A stretch of DNA of 64,000 nucleotides from Symsagittifera roscoffensis (lineage: Eukaryota; Xenacoelomorpha; Acoela; Convolutidae), in NCBI RefSeq assembly GCF_963678635.1, contig NC_087070.1, positions 28,682,048-28,746,047 of the forward strand, read 5' to 3'. Position numbers and translations under genes: made by a program. The notes below the pieces were generated by a model. The model saw only the letters and a list, made by a program, of their open reading frames with translations. It did no database searches and was not told where the DNA came from. Positions 56,657 to 64,000 of the stretch are shown in pieces; position 1 is the first letter of the stretch, and every line of letters begins with the position of its first letter.

Positions 56657-56950
56657 AAAACGACAGTTCACTGAAAACAACAGGCAATTGAACGAAACAT
56701 TTAATGCGAGCGAAGATACTACATACAACTTATATGGCGGAGTAATGCAAACTCACAAACTGCTTGCACGCCATTTCGAGACAATCGGAGTTAGAAATGA
56801 AAAAAATAATTAAAAAAACGAAGATGAGAACTCCATGTCAATAGAGGAATTTTTAGCAACCCATGACGATTCGGACTAGGGTTATATTGTTGAAATTGAT
56901 TTAAAATACCCTCAATTGTCGCATGAAAGTCACCGTGACTATCCATGGCA
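56616..56950 (+). pseudogene. Polinton polymerase, motif A region with its aspartate missing
   Basis: After a frameshift MMRGGTASIFEKRQF continues the protein. ASEDTTYNLYGGVMQTHKLL keeps the LYG of motif A, but the stretch that should carry the catalytic aspartate just before it is absent. YIVEIDLKYPQLSHESHRDY (56,881 on) is the next conserved block. Confidence 0.65.
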
Positions 56951-57099
56951 CCCACTGAGGAAGTTGCTCAAAAGGATTGGTTAAGCAGATACCAAACAAA
57001 TCTCTCAGAACAAATGAAAAACAATGAAACCTGTACACCCGCAATAGGTAAATTGAACAAACTTTACATGATAAAACTCATAATACATTTCATTATAAA

Positions 57100-57645
57100 C
57101 TTCTGAAACTCTACCTGAAGCTTGGCCTTATCGTTACAAAACACTATCGCATCGTAAAGTTCAAACAAGAATTGTGGCTCGAACCGTACATAACTCTAAA
57201 TACAAACAAACGAAAGGCGGCAAAAAACAAGTTTGAAGAATGTGGAAATTGTGTGAGTCAAAAAGAAAAAGAATGAAAATCAAGATTTTACGAGATGCTG
57301 AAGAAACAATGCGAAATATAAAAAAGTTTGATTTTGACACCTAAAAGTTTTTGGCGAAGACGTGGCTGCATTGATATTTGCACGAGGTTATGAAGCCTAA
57401 CTCCATAACACAATGTTATGAAGCCCTTCACTACAAGGTTATGAAGCCCAACTTCAAGCATCACCTCTTGTACTCAGACACTGACAGCCTAATGTACGAA
57501 ATAAAAACGGAAAAAAACTCGAACTTTTATGAGAAACTGTACGAGAAACGTGAAACTTTGGACTTCCTCTACAATGCCTAAAAACAAACGTTTAATTTTA
57601 AAATTTCCCGGGTGATTCGTTGCATTGAAGCCAAAGCTTTATTCA
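57100..57645 (+). pseudogene. Polinton polymerase, motif B to motif C region
   Basis: NTNKRKAAKNKFEE near 57,200 is the conserved lysine-rich block. The open frame 57,378-57,581 has YKVMKPNFKHHLLYSDTDSL then MYEI, the motif C with both aspartates present. A duplicated MKPN segment precedes it. Confidence 0.7.
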
Positions 57646-57649
57646 ATAC

Positions 57650-57960
57650 TATCGCAAAGTAAGTACAATTCCTTCAAAATTACCGGTCCGGTTAAAAAAT
57701 GTACAAAGAGCGCTTTTTATTCTCAAAAAATAAATTTCGAAAATGAAAAAAAAATTCGAAAATTTTTTTTGAAAAAAAAAAAATGAAAAAAAAATATGAA
57801 AAAATAATTTCGTTGAAAAAAAATTTTGGTGAAAAAAAAACAAAAAAAATGTCCAAAAATTTCGTTGGAAAAAAAAATTTGGTAACAAAAATTTTGTAAA
57901 AACTTTAATTGAGGGGGTTTATCACCTTTTTTAAATGAGGGGGTGGGGATCTTCTGAAAA
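57650..57960 (+). repeat. A-rich insert in the polymerase
   Basis: About 300 bp made of A runs with GAAAAAAAATTTCG-like degenerate repeats. It separates motif C from the C-terminal polymerase blocks and produces spurious Phe-rich frames on the minus strand. Confidence 0.6.
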
Positions 57961-58025
57961 TGATGCGTACATACTTTTTTTATTTTCAACTTCAAGTGTA
58001 AGTTTAAAAAACAGTTAGATATAAA

Positions 58026-58795
58026 ATGATTAGTGAACATCACTTTTTTTTAGATACACGTAAGCATTTTTCCAAAGGAATCACTAAGGTGACTCAACGG
58101 TTGCTAACTCATGAAAAAAAAACATCGCAACTCTCTCGCCTCCGGAAACCTTGTACGAGCCTAAAATACTCGCATCATCTCCGAGAGCAAACAAAATCGC
58201 ATTATCAGCCTATGATGATAAGCGATACATCCTCAACAATGGTATCCCCACATTGCCATACGGTCACTATAGAACCATGAATGCTTTTATCTTTGCAGAT
58301 AACACCGATACCAATCAGGATGATGATGACAATGACGATGGCGAAAGGAACGTGAGTGAAACTAATAGCACCAGTCACCACGAAGATAAAGATATAGATG
58401 TTTGGCTGAAATTTTCTGAGGAAACAGATGATATAGTCAACTGGGATCAGGAGAACTCGAACCAAGAGTAAATTTTTGCGCAAGATACAAATTACGGGTC
58501 GGAAGATGGCTTCCTTGATACTCAACCGAGCCGATCGTTGGTAGAGCTGTTAAATAGTGTCACCAGCTATGAAGCTCCAGATCCAGGTAGAGTTCGTGTC
58601 ACGGAAATTCCTGAGAGCGATATCAAAAGCGATGATTTGGTTTATCCAAAAGCAAACACTTCTTCTTCGCATTCGGATGATGAATGGTACGTCGACCGCG
58701 AAGCAGTAGAAATTCAGCACCGCAGACAAAGAGACGCAAAACAAACAAAAAACTCTAAAATTGTGTGTTTGATTCAAGTTGAATACAAAATTTAA
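58026..58795 (+). pseudogene. Polinton polymerase C-terminus and acidic tail
   Basis: KHFSKGITKVTQRLLTHE (58,065-58,118) and, after a frame change at about 58,150, NKIALSAYDDKRYILNNGI followed by LPYGHY are the last conserved polymerase blocks. The same frame continues as an acidic tail (TNQDDDDNDDGERN, IDVWLKFSEETDD) to a TAA at 58,469-58,471. It then runs on, still in frame, to 58,795 with a Ser/Asp-rich segment (SSSHSDDEWYVDREAVEI). The tail beyond GHY is longer than I would expect for this family. Confidence 0.7.
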
Positions 58796-58799
58796 TGTT

Positions 58800-59030
58800 G
58801 TAAATTAGTATACTAAATTATACTTACTTTCCACGATTGTTCACAGTTAGGTAATGGCGGGCTACTTTAAATCCACTTTTGGTTTTGTGTTACCATTTAC
58901 AGCAAAACGCATTGAATAGTTTTGGTTCAATTGGAATACAACATAGCTTGCCGAGCTATAGGTGGCGGAAATAAACATTATATCGCCAGAACAATTTTGT
59001 TTTAACCAACACAACTTTCACATAAGGATC
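58800..59030. other. Spacer between Polinton fragment and minisatellite
   Basis: AT-rich, nothing recognisable; no terminal inverted repeat of the Polinton could be identified here. Confidence 0.45.
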
Positions 59031-59233
59031 ATTAAGTATAAAAATTATTCATTGGGATAATTAGAGATCAATAATTTTACATAGCGATCATTAGCTATAA
59101 AAATTATACATAGGGATCATTAGGTATAAATATTTTACATAGGGATCATTAGGCACAAATGTTTTACATAGGGATCATTAGGTATAAAGATTTACATAGG
59201 GATCATTAGGTATAATCTATACCCAATGATCCC
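59031..59233 (-). repeat. About 36-bp minisatellite, GATCCC family, ending in a palindrome
   Basis: Five to six units built on ACATAGGGATCATTAGGTAT. The final unit is followed by its own inverse: 59,199-59,214 and 59,218-59,233 form arms of 16 bp around a 3-bp loop with one mismatch. Core shared, in reverse orientation, with the 22-kb array. Confidence 0.85.
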
Positions 59234-59364
59234 TGTAGGGATCACCGACCCACCGATCCCAGTGTCGTATATCAATACTACTCACTACCATATAGAAAAT
59301 AGCACTCATTCTTTCCAAAAGACCCTCGGCCAGAGGGAACAAGCGTGTTCTTAGAAAAACGCAT

Positions 59365-60335
59365 GCAGGATGATCATGCAGGAAGGTCACATAGCTCTGA
59401 AGGATGACATGAAGTGCAAGACGAGAAAACATTTAGCACCTTATGGATTGGAGGAGGTGGAGTTGCAACAGGAGGGACAAAAACTGGACGCGGTAGGGAC
59501 CCTATATGTGCCCCTCACTGAACACAAAGTAACGGACCCAGCAACAAGTTCACCCCTGTCAGTCGGCACCGCAGGGGATAGAAGAAGCCCTCCCGTAGAA
59601 AACAGATTCAAGGACGCATTGGAGAGAGATCAAGCTGGGTCAGGAGAGGGAGAAAGTATGGAGGAAACCCTCAGTGAACCTGGAGAAGAAATGTCGTTGG
59701 GAACTATGCCCGACGAGGGAGCATTGACCGGGAAATTTAGTCCCTGCACCACGCGTGAGCTGTTGCAAGACTTGAGTGGTGATGACTGGGCGGACACGGC
59801 CACCCCACCTTTGAGGTCTCCCCGCAAGAATCTTGAGCTGCCTATGGCAAGTGAACCCTCTAACATGGCGATGGTGCTCTTGAGCAATGAAATGAGGGAA
59901 AATAACACCTTCGATGGGAACGAGTGGATGTTCCTGAACACGCTGGATGAAAAGGCATGGCAGGATTTCTTGAGCGAATTCAATCAGAAGGTGGAACGTA
60001 AAGTCAAGTTGGACAATTTCAAAGAAGAGTTCCGGGACACTGTAGTCGGATTTAAAGAACCTGTCCTGATGGCCACTGGGCTAGATGAGAAATCGAGAGG
60101 AGAGTTGCTCGAGATGGTGGTTTGCCTGAGGGAACAGAAGCAGAGTACCGAAGCCAAATCATGTAAAGACAGCTCTGACAATAAGGAAATTAGGATTGAA
60201 ATTGATGATAAGTGTAAAACTAAAATTATGATTAAAGATTTTAATATTATTAAGGCTAGAGAAGGGGGAGGCAAAAGTCGGATAAAGGGGATCTGGACAA
60301 AGAAGTGGAAACAGTGATGATTGTGACTACGCCCC
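59365..60335 (+). pseudogene. Second copy of the large element's middle region (315 open codons)
   Basis: Open from 59,370 to 60,317. It starts IMQEGHIALKDDMKCKTRKH, matching the end of the 49.07-49.41 kb piece, and proceeds through GESMEETLSEPGEEM, ELLQDLSGDDWADTATPPL, EWMFLNTLDEKAWQDFLSEF and KAREGGGKSR. DNA similarity to the 45-51 kb element runs from about 59,365 to 60,335 and stops abruptly on both sides. On the left lies the minisatellite flank, on the right the end of the gypsy element. It is a truncated copy, better preserved than the long one. Confidence 0.7.
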
Positions 60336-60733
60336 TTGCCTATGTCAGGTTTCTTAGGCTCTTCGCCTGATTCTGCTTCTAAGTCTCCTGTTTCTCTTGC
60401 TATTCTTAATTTTTTTATTACCAAGTTCTCAGTGTGGGTAAGTCCTACCCCCACTCCCCGGACAAAAACATCCATCGACGTCCCCGTCGATCGCATACCG
60501 GGTATCAAGTCAAGGTTAGAAGCTGGGATGAGTAGTCGTCCTTCCTGGGCAGCCCAGGAAGGATCATCTCGTTCGGTCTTGATGTATTTCATGCTTTCAC
60601 GATCTACGTCTTGAATCGTGACGCTGGTCTCCTCTGGATACGAGGTCGTTTCATTCAGCCACTCTAAGACACGCAGGTTCGTCAAGTCTTGTTCATGTGA
60701 CTGCTGTTGCTCGTCGTCGAATTCTACCAGTCG
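60336..60733 (-). CDS. Extra 3' reading frame of the gypsy element (truncated)
   Basis: It overlaps the last 10 nt of the integrase frame in the -1 frame and has no nearby ATG except the Met-like positions downstream. It reads RLVEFDDEQQQSHEQDLTN, then LLIPASNLDLIPGMRSTGTS and VFVRGVGVGLTHTENLVIKK, and is cut at about 60,335 by the junction with the other element. The -1 overlap would fit ribosomal frameshifting, but no slippery heptamer is evident. Function unknown; an envelope or accessory product is possible but unsupported. Confidence 0.5.
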
Positions 60734-63216
60734 TCAACCCACTCATCGTCGTGATCATCGACTATGTCAAGGTCTTGTGACACAGTTATTTCCTCTAGAC
60801 CCACTACTTCCTCCACTATCTTCTTTAGATCTATCCTATCCACTACAAAGTCGTCACCGTAAGGATTGTATTTCTTTCTTGGTCTCGTCCCGTCCTTCTG
60901 ACGAGTCTGAATCGTGAACGGAAGATCTGGTTCCAAGTTCTTGGGAACCTCTGTCTGGTCGGGATCCTGCCAATCCTCTTCTGCGTAGGGTAAGGTTTCA
61001 TCGTCCGCTTCGATCTTTTCGTTTGGATCCAGGTCCAGCGGTGTATCCGTACCTTCCTCTACGATTTCGTTTCCATCGTTCTTCTCCCTGGTGCCTTTTT
61101 CATTGACCTCACAAGCAGGATCCATCATTAGATAATCCCCTTCTTCCATGTCTGCAGGTATACACCAGTCTTCTGTCGATGGATTGTGTGGCTTGATGTT
61201 CTCGTAGTGGGCGGCTCGGCCAGTACTCAGTCTATAAAAGCGTCCCTCCTGTTGCACCTCCGTAATCATGAAGGGTCCCCTCCATTTCTTTAGAAGTTTC
61301 TTTGTCCCTTTCGGTGGTATAACGTTCTGAAATACCCATACATAGTCTCCCACCGAGTAAGCTTTTGCGCCAGCTGCTTTCTTGTCGAATCTTTTCCTTT
61401 GCCTTGCCTGTGCTTGCTGAGTATTTCGTCTGCACAGATCGTTCAACTCCTGTTGACGTCTGATCACATCCCTTACGTAAACCTGTGGAGATGTTTCCTT
61501 TCCCTCATACTCTGGGTAGAAGAATGTCAAGGGTAAAGACTTCTCGTGTCCCGTCAGCATCATGTGTGGACTGACTCCAGTGGTGGAGTGTTGCGTGCTA
61601 TTATAAGCTCCCATCACCTGTGGAAGGTATCTGTCCCAATCGGTCATGTACCTGGAACAATATACCCTCAGCATCGACACTAACGTCCTATTCTGTCTTT
61701 CCACTAGGCCATTCGTTTGAGGGTGGTATGTCGTGGAGTGAGCCTGAGCGACCTGTGAGCGTCTCATAAGCTCTTTCGTAAGCTCGCCTACGAAAGCCGT
61801 TCCATTATCCGATTGAAACGTCATCGGACAACCATGTCTTGCTATCCACGTGTTGATCAGGTGGTCGCATGTCTCTTCCGCCGAGGCAGTTATGCAGGGC
61901 ATGGCCTCCGCATACTTCGTGAAATGATCTATCATGACCAGCACCTGATTATAACCATTGTCTGTCATGCATATCTTTTGGTGATCTATCTGCACCACCT
62001 CGTTGAATTCAGACGACTCGATCGATTGTAAAGGAAATCGCAACTTCCTTGGATCCTTGACCTGTTGGCATGACAGACATGCTGTTACCCATTTCTCGCA
62101 TGCCTTTTTCATCCCAGGCCACTCAAAGCGCTTCAGGATCCTCTGATATACTTTGTCGATCCCCTGATGGCCCATCTGATCATGTGACCTGAATAATAGT
62201 TCTGTCTGATAGAGTTGCGGTAACACTATCGCGTTATACTTGTATAGGACTCTGTCTTCCTCTCTTCTTTTGCAAGCCACGATCCCGTCCTGGTTCAAAT
62301 ATAACCTCCCTTCCTTCTGCATGAAGTATTGTCTCAGGATGCGATAACTATCCTCCTCGAGGTCCCCTTTATCCGGAGAACCATTCTCGATCCACCTTTT
62401 CAGGTTGCTTGTCATGCGATCATTTCTCTGCGCTCTTAGAAGGTCCGAGAGTCTGTATCTCGCCTTCAAGTATGTCTTCATGACCCTCATCTGACTATTC
62501 AGCTCGTTGGGCTGATGTGTGTCTTCTTCCATCTTAACGCACCAAATCTTTGCCAACGGTTGTGTTTCTTGTTCAAACGGCTGAAGATCAGTCCTGAGTA
62601 CCTCTTTCTGCGGCAACAAGCTTATCGAACGTTTCGAAACCGCTATCGTTTCTAAGTCATCCGCTGCGTTGTCAAAGACTCTTTCGCTTGGTATAAGGTA
62701 GCGATCGCTGTCAGGATCCTGATACATCTCTCTGTCCAGGTCCCTTGCCCGAGTTTCCTCTAGTAGCGTGTGTATCGCTAGTTCTGACAGTTCTGATCCC
62801 GAACTCGAGTTCCTGTCTGAATAGGTGTCCATTCCTGAGTTTCGGGAATCATCATCCGTTGAAGAGGTTGTGCTGGAGACTGCACGCTCCTCCAGATCAT
62901 GTCTGTGCCTTCTTCGCATCCATCTGAACTCCCCTGACAAAACCTTGTTCTCTAGGTCCTGTTTCTCATCAGGAATTTTCTCGTCTATCTCAGACTCCCC
63001 GGACAAATTTTCTTGTCCCGGGTGTTGATCTTGTGATCGCTGGTTCTTTTCATCATTCGTCTCCCCGGACAAATAGTCTTGCAGCCGATTTTGTTCTAAC
63101 TTTTTACCTTCCTTATCCTGGTCCACGAAGGTGACGGTTTTCTTTCGCTTGCTGCTTCCCTGTTCTTTCTGTCCGTAAGAAGTACTGGTTAAAATCTCTT
63201 GGGGTATTGAGGATAC
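60724..63216 (-). CDS. Gypsy integrase with long N-terminal linker
   Basis: Integrase inserts the retrotransposon cDNA into chromosomal DNA. The frame is open from the codon after the TAA at 63,217 to a TAG at 60,724. Numbering from the Val/Met codon at 63,126 (800 codons): an acidic, repetitive linker with repeated LSGE segments lies at 1-160. The H-x4-H...C-x2-C zinc domain uses H315, H320, C350 and C353. The catalytic triad is D381, D440 and E476 with exactly 35 residues between the last two (IDHQK, QSDNGTAF, GLVERQNRT). A C-terminal DNA-binding module follows (YSVGDYVWVFQN ... KKWRGPFMITEVQ ... HYENIKPHN) and an acidic tail ends the protein. All catalytic residues are present. Confidence 0.9.
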   Translation of the reverse strand, partial: VSSIPQEILTSTSYGQKEQGSSKRKKTVTFVDQDKEGKKLEQNRLQDYLSGETNDEKNQRSQDQHPGQENLSGESEIDEKIPDEKQDLENKVLSGEFRWMRRRHRHDLEERAVSSTTSSTDDDSRNSGMDTYSDRNSSSGSELSELAIHTLLEETRARDLDREMYQDPDSDRYLIPSERVFDNAADDLETIAVSKRSISLLPQKEVLRTDLQPFEQETQPLAKIWCVKMEEDTHQPNELNSQMRVMKTYLKARYRLSDLLRAQRNDRMTSNLKRWIENGSPDKGDLEEDSYRILRQYFMQKEGRLYLNQDGIVACKRREEDRVLYKYNAIVLPQLYQTELLFRSHDQMGHQGIDKVYQRILKRFEWPGMKKACEKWVTACLSCQQVKDPRKLRFPLQSIESSEFNEVVQIDHQKICMTDNGYNQVLVMIDHFTKYAEAMPCITASAEETCDHLINTWIARHGCPMTFQSDNGTAFVGELTKELMRRSQVAQAHSTTYHPQTNGLVERQNRTLVSMLRVYCSRYMTDWDRYLPQVMGAYNSTQHSTTGVSPHMMLTGHEKSLPLTFFYPEYEGKETSPQVYVRDVIRRQQELNDLCRRNTQQAQARQRKRFDKKAAGAKAYSVGDYVWVFQNVIPPKGTKKLLKKWRGPFMITEVQQEGRFYRLSTGRAAHYENIKPHNPSTEDWCIPADMEEGDYLMMDPACEVNEKGTREKNDGNEIVEEGTDTPLDLDPNEKIEADDETLPYAEEDWQDPDQTEVPKNLEPDLPFTIQTRQKDGTRPRKKYNPYGDDFVVDRIDLKKIVEEVVGLEEITVSQDLDIVDDHDDEWVDDW

Positions 63217-64000
63217 TTATATCTGAACTATTGTCCTACAATCCCTCTCATTCTCTTCGTGCTGTCGTCTGGACGGCATGATCTTCACTTTCTCACTGAC
63301 TGTTAGCGATGCCACTGCAGCTGTCCACTCGGGGTCATCTCTGGTCACTTCTCTTTCTAACAATCCACCCAGCATCCGCATCACTTGTGGTGTGACTTGC
63401 ACCGTTTTATCCAATAATGAGAGGCTGTTTATATTCATGCGAGAGAGTTCTTGCTGGACCAGGTTCGAGCGCAGCAACAAATCCAAGGGGACAGGGTCCT
63501 TCTTGGACAGGATCTTTATCTCGGCTGCTTTCTCTACAGGTAACTCAGGGTGCCCTGGAATTGGATGTCCAGACTTATCCAACCATCTCGTTAAGGGAAG
63601 CGCTTCATAAGTTTCTTTGTCCAGAAACGAGAATCCCTCCTTTATTTCCGCCTGATTGGCCTGCTTCTGCTCCAATCTTTCATAGAACTCAGTTTTCTTG
63701 CTGAGACTGTCAGCATTCTGGTGTTTATCACGCATCCTATGTTCGATTATCATATGGTAGCCATCCAATCTTACTATCCATCTATCAATATAACTCTGAT
63801 CCATCGAGTAGGTCTTCAACCAGGATAACGCTCTGTTGTCCACGCGTAACTTGAAGGGAGCGCTCCCCAAGTATGCACGGTACTTCTCCACGAAGGTGAC
63901 TACTGCAAACATTTCTGCTTTTGGTGCGCCATATTTCATCTCTGTGTCACTCAAGACTTTGCTGCCGTATGCAATGGGACGGAGAACTGTTCTTCCGTTC
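63217..64000 (-). CDS. Gypsy RNase H domain (partial, continues beyond window)
   Basis: The frame is open from the window edge to a TAA at 63,217-63,219. LRPIAYGSKVLSDTEMKYG, KAEMFAVVTFVEKYRAYL, LRVDNRALSWL and HQNADSLSK are the successive conserved blocks of Ty3/gypsy RNase H, including the acidic catalytic positions. About 150 further residues form the linker to integrase. Because the stop is in the same frame as the following integrase part, RNase H and integrase were one polyprotein until this single nonsense codon or are joined by readthrough. Confidence 0.88.
   Translation of the reverse strand, partial: NGRTVLRPIAYGSKVLSDTEMKYGAPKAEMFAVVTFVEKYRAYLGSAPFKLRVDNRALSWLKTYSMDQSYIDRWIVRLDGYHMIIEHRMRDKHQNADSLSKKTEFYERLEQKQANQAEIKEGFSFLDKETYEALPLTRWLDKSGHPIPGHPELPVEKAAEIKILSKKDPVPLDLLLRSNLVQQELSRMNINSLSLLDKTVQVTPQVMRMLGGLLEREVTRDDPEWTAAVASLTVSEKVKIMPSRRQHEENERDCRTIVQI

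Larger units (their letters stand above)
53700..58800 (+). mobile_element. Decayed Polinton/Maverick fragment with protein-primed-type DNA polymerase B
   Basis: Along 4.2 kb the plus strand shows, in the correct order, the regions of a Polinton DNA polymerase B. These are N-terminal zinc fingers, a GSDW...GSSLIPLP...NCF block, an exonuclease DFES, a zinc-binding DHCH..H..CN block, YLSCDTLLL, an LYG motif A remnant, the DTDS motif C, and the terminal ALSAYDDKRYI...LPYGHY block. The frame changes at least eight times. The other Polinton genes (integrase, ATPase, protease, capsid) were not found nearby and no long terminal inverted repeat was seen, so this is a fragment. An A-rich insert interrupts the polymerase at 57.65-57.96 kb. 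Confidence 0.85.
60336..64000 (-). mobile_element. Ty3/gypsy retrotransposon, 3' part of pol (runs off the window)
   Basis: The minus strand codes RNase H, linker and integrase in a single frame of over 1,080 codons interrupted by one TAA, followed by an extra frame. LTR and upstream parts (gag, protease, reverse transcriptase) lie beyond 64,000, and the 3' LTR is missing because of the junction at 60,335. GC content is much higher than in flanking host DNA, and coding text is nearly intact, so the insertion is young compared with the 14-17 kb element, to which it is only distantly related. Confidence 0.85.

Noticed and set aside
57649..58043. Phe-rich minus-strand frames resembling membrane proteins
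   Set aside because: Produced by the A-rich insert; no protein-like pattern.
58205..58525. Hydrophobic minus-strand frame of 106 codons
   Set aside because: Antisense to the acidic polymerase tail, where GAT-rich codons read as Ile/Val-rich on the other strand.
59630..60335. Minus-strand frames across the 59.4-60.3 kb fragment
   Set aside because: Shadows of the open plus-strand frame, which alone is homologous to the 45-51 kb element.

Overview
The window looks like nuclear DNA of an invertebrate animal. The host genes are metazoan-type (SMC6, the centrosomal/ciliary gene ENKD1), the background is very AT-rich, a clear spliceosomal intron is present, and the rest is dominated by eukaryotic transposable elements (Polinton/Maverick, Ty3/gypsy, CR1-like LINE, tRNA-derived SINEs, a hAT-type MITE). 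I cannot name the phylum. All family calls come from motifs read by eye; no database search was possible.

Layout. 1-8.17 kb is a tandem array of about seven 1.2-kb units. Each unit carries a zinc-finger exon on the minus strand and a second, unrecognised reading frame on the plus strand. A diverged relative of the zinc-finger exon lies at 9.6 kb in the opposite orientation. 12.6-14 kb holds two dispersed repeats with second copies at 51.5 kb and 37.9 kb. 14.43-17.59 kb is an old Ty3/gypsy element with recognisable 218-bp LTRs, decayed gag and protease, and an integrase tail; the reverse transcriptase core is gone. 17.6-27.1 kb is AT-rich non-coding DNA with a 20-bp minisatellite. 27.4-31.0 kb is SMC6 (two exons, minus strand). 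31-42 kb is repeat-rich intergenic DNA: SINE-like copies, a 42-bp dispersed motif, a hAT MITE with a perfect 8-bp target duplication, and two CR1-like LINE 3' ends. ENKD1 (one exon, minus strand) is at 42.2-43.2 kb. 45.1-51.4 kb is a large GC-richer block on the minus strand coding for long proteins of an unrecognised repetitive family, broken by stops and frameshifts. 52.2-52.9 kb is a small two-exon gene with a 38-nt intron. 53.7-58.8 kb is a decayed Polinton DNA polymerase B gene preceded by consensus E2F sites. 59.0-59.2 kb is a minisatellite ending in a palindrome. 59.4-60.3 kb is a second fragment of the 45-51 kb family, and 60.3-64 kb is a fairly young Ty3/gypsy pol region (RNase H, integrase, an extra 3' frame) that runs off the window.

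The only genes that look like intact host genes are SMC6 and ENKD1, with the two-exon gene at 52.3 kb as a possible third. Everything else recognisable is mobile or repetitive. The items I consider most worth following are the zinc-finger macrosatellite, the E2F-site cluster in front of the Polinton polymerase, and the large unrecognised protein family at 45-51 kb.
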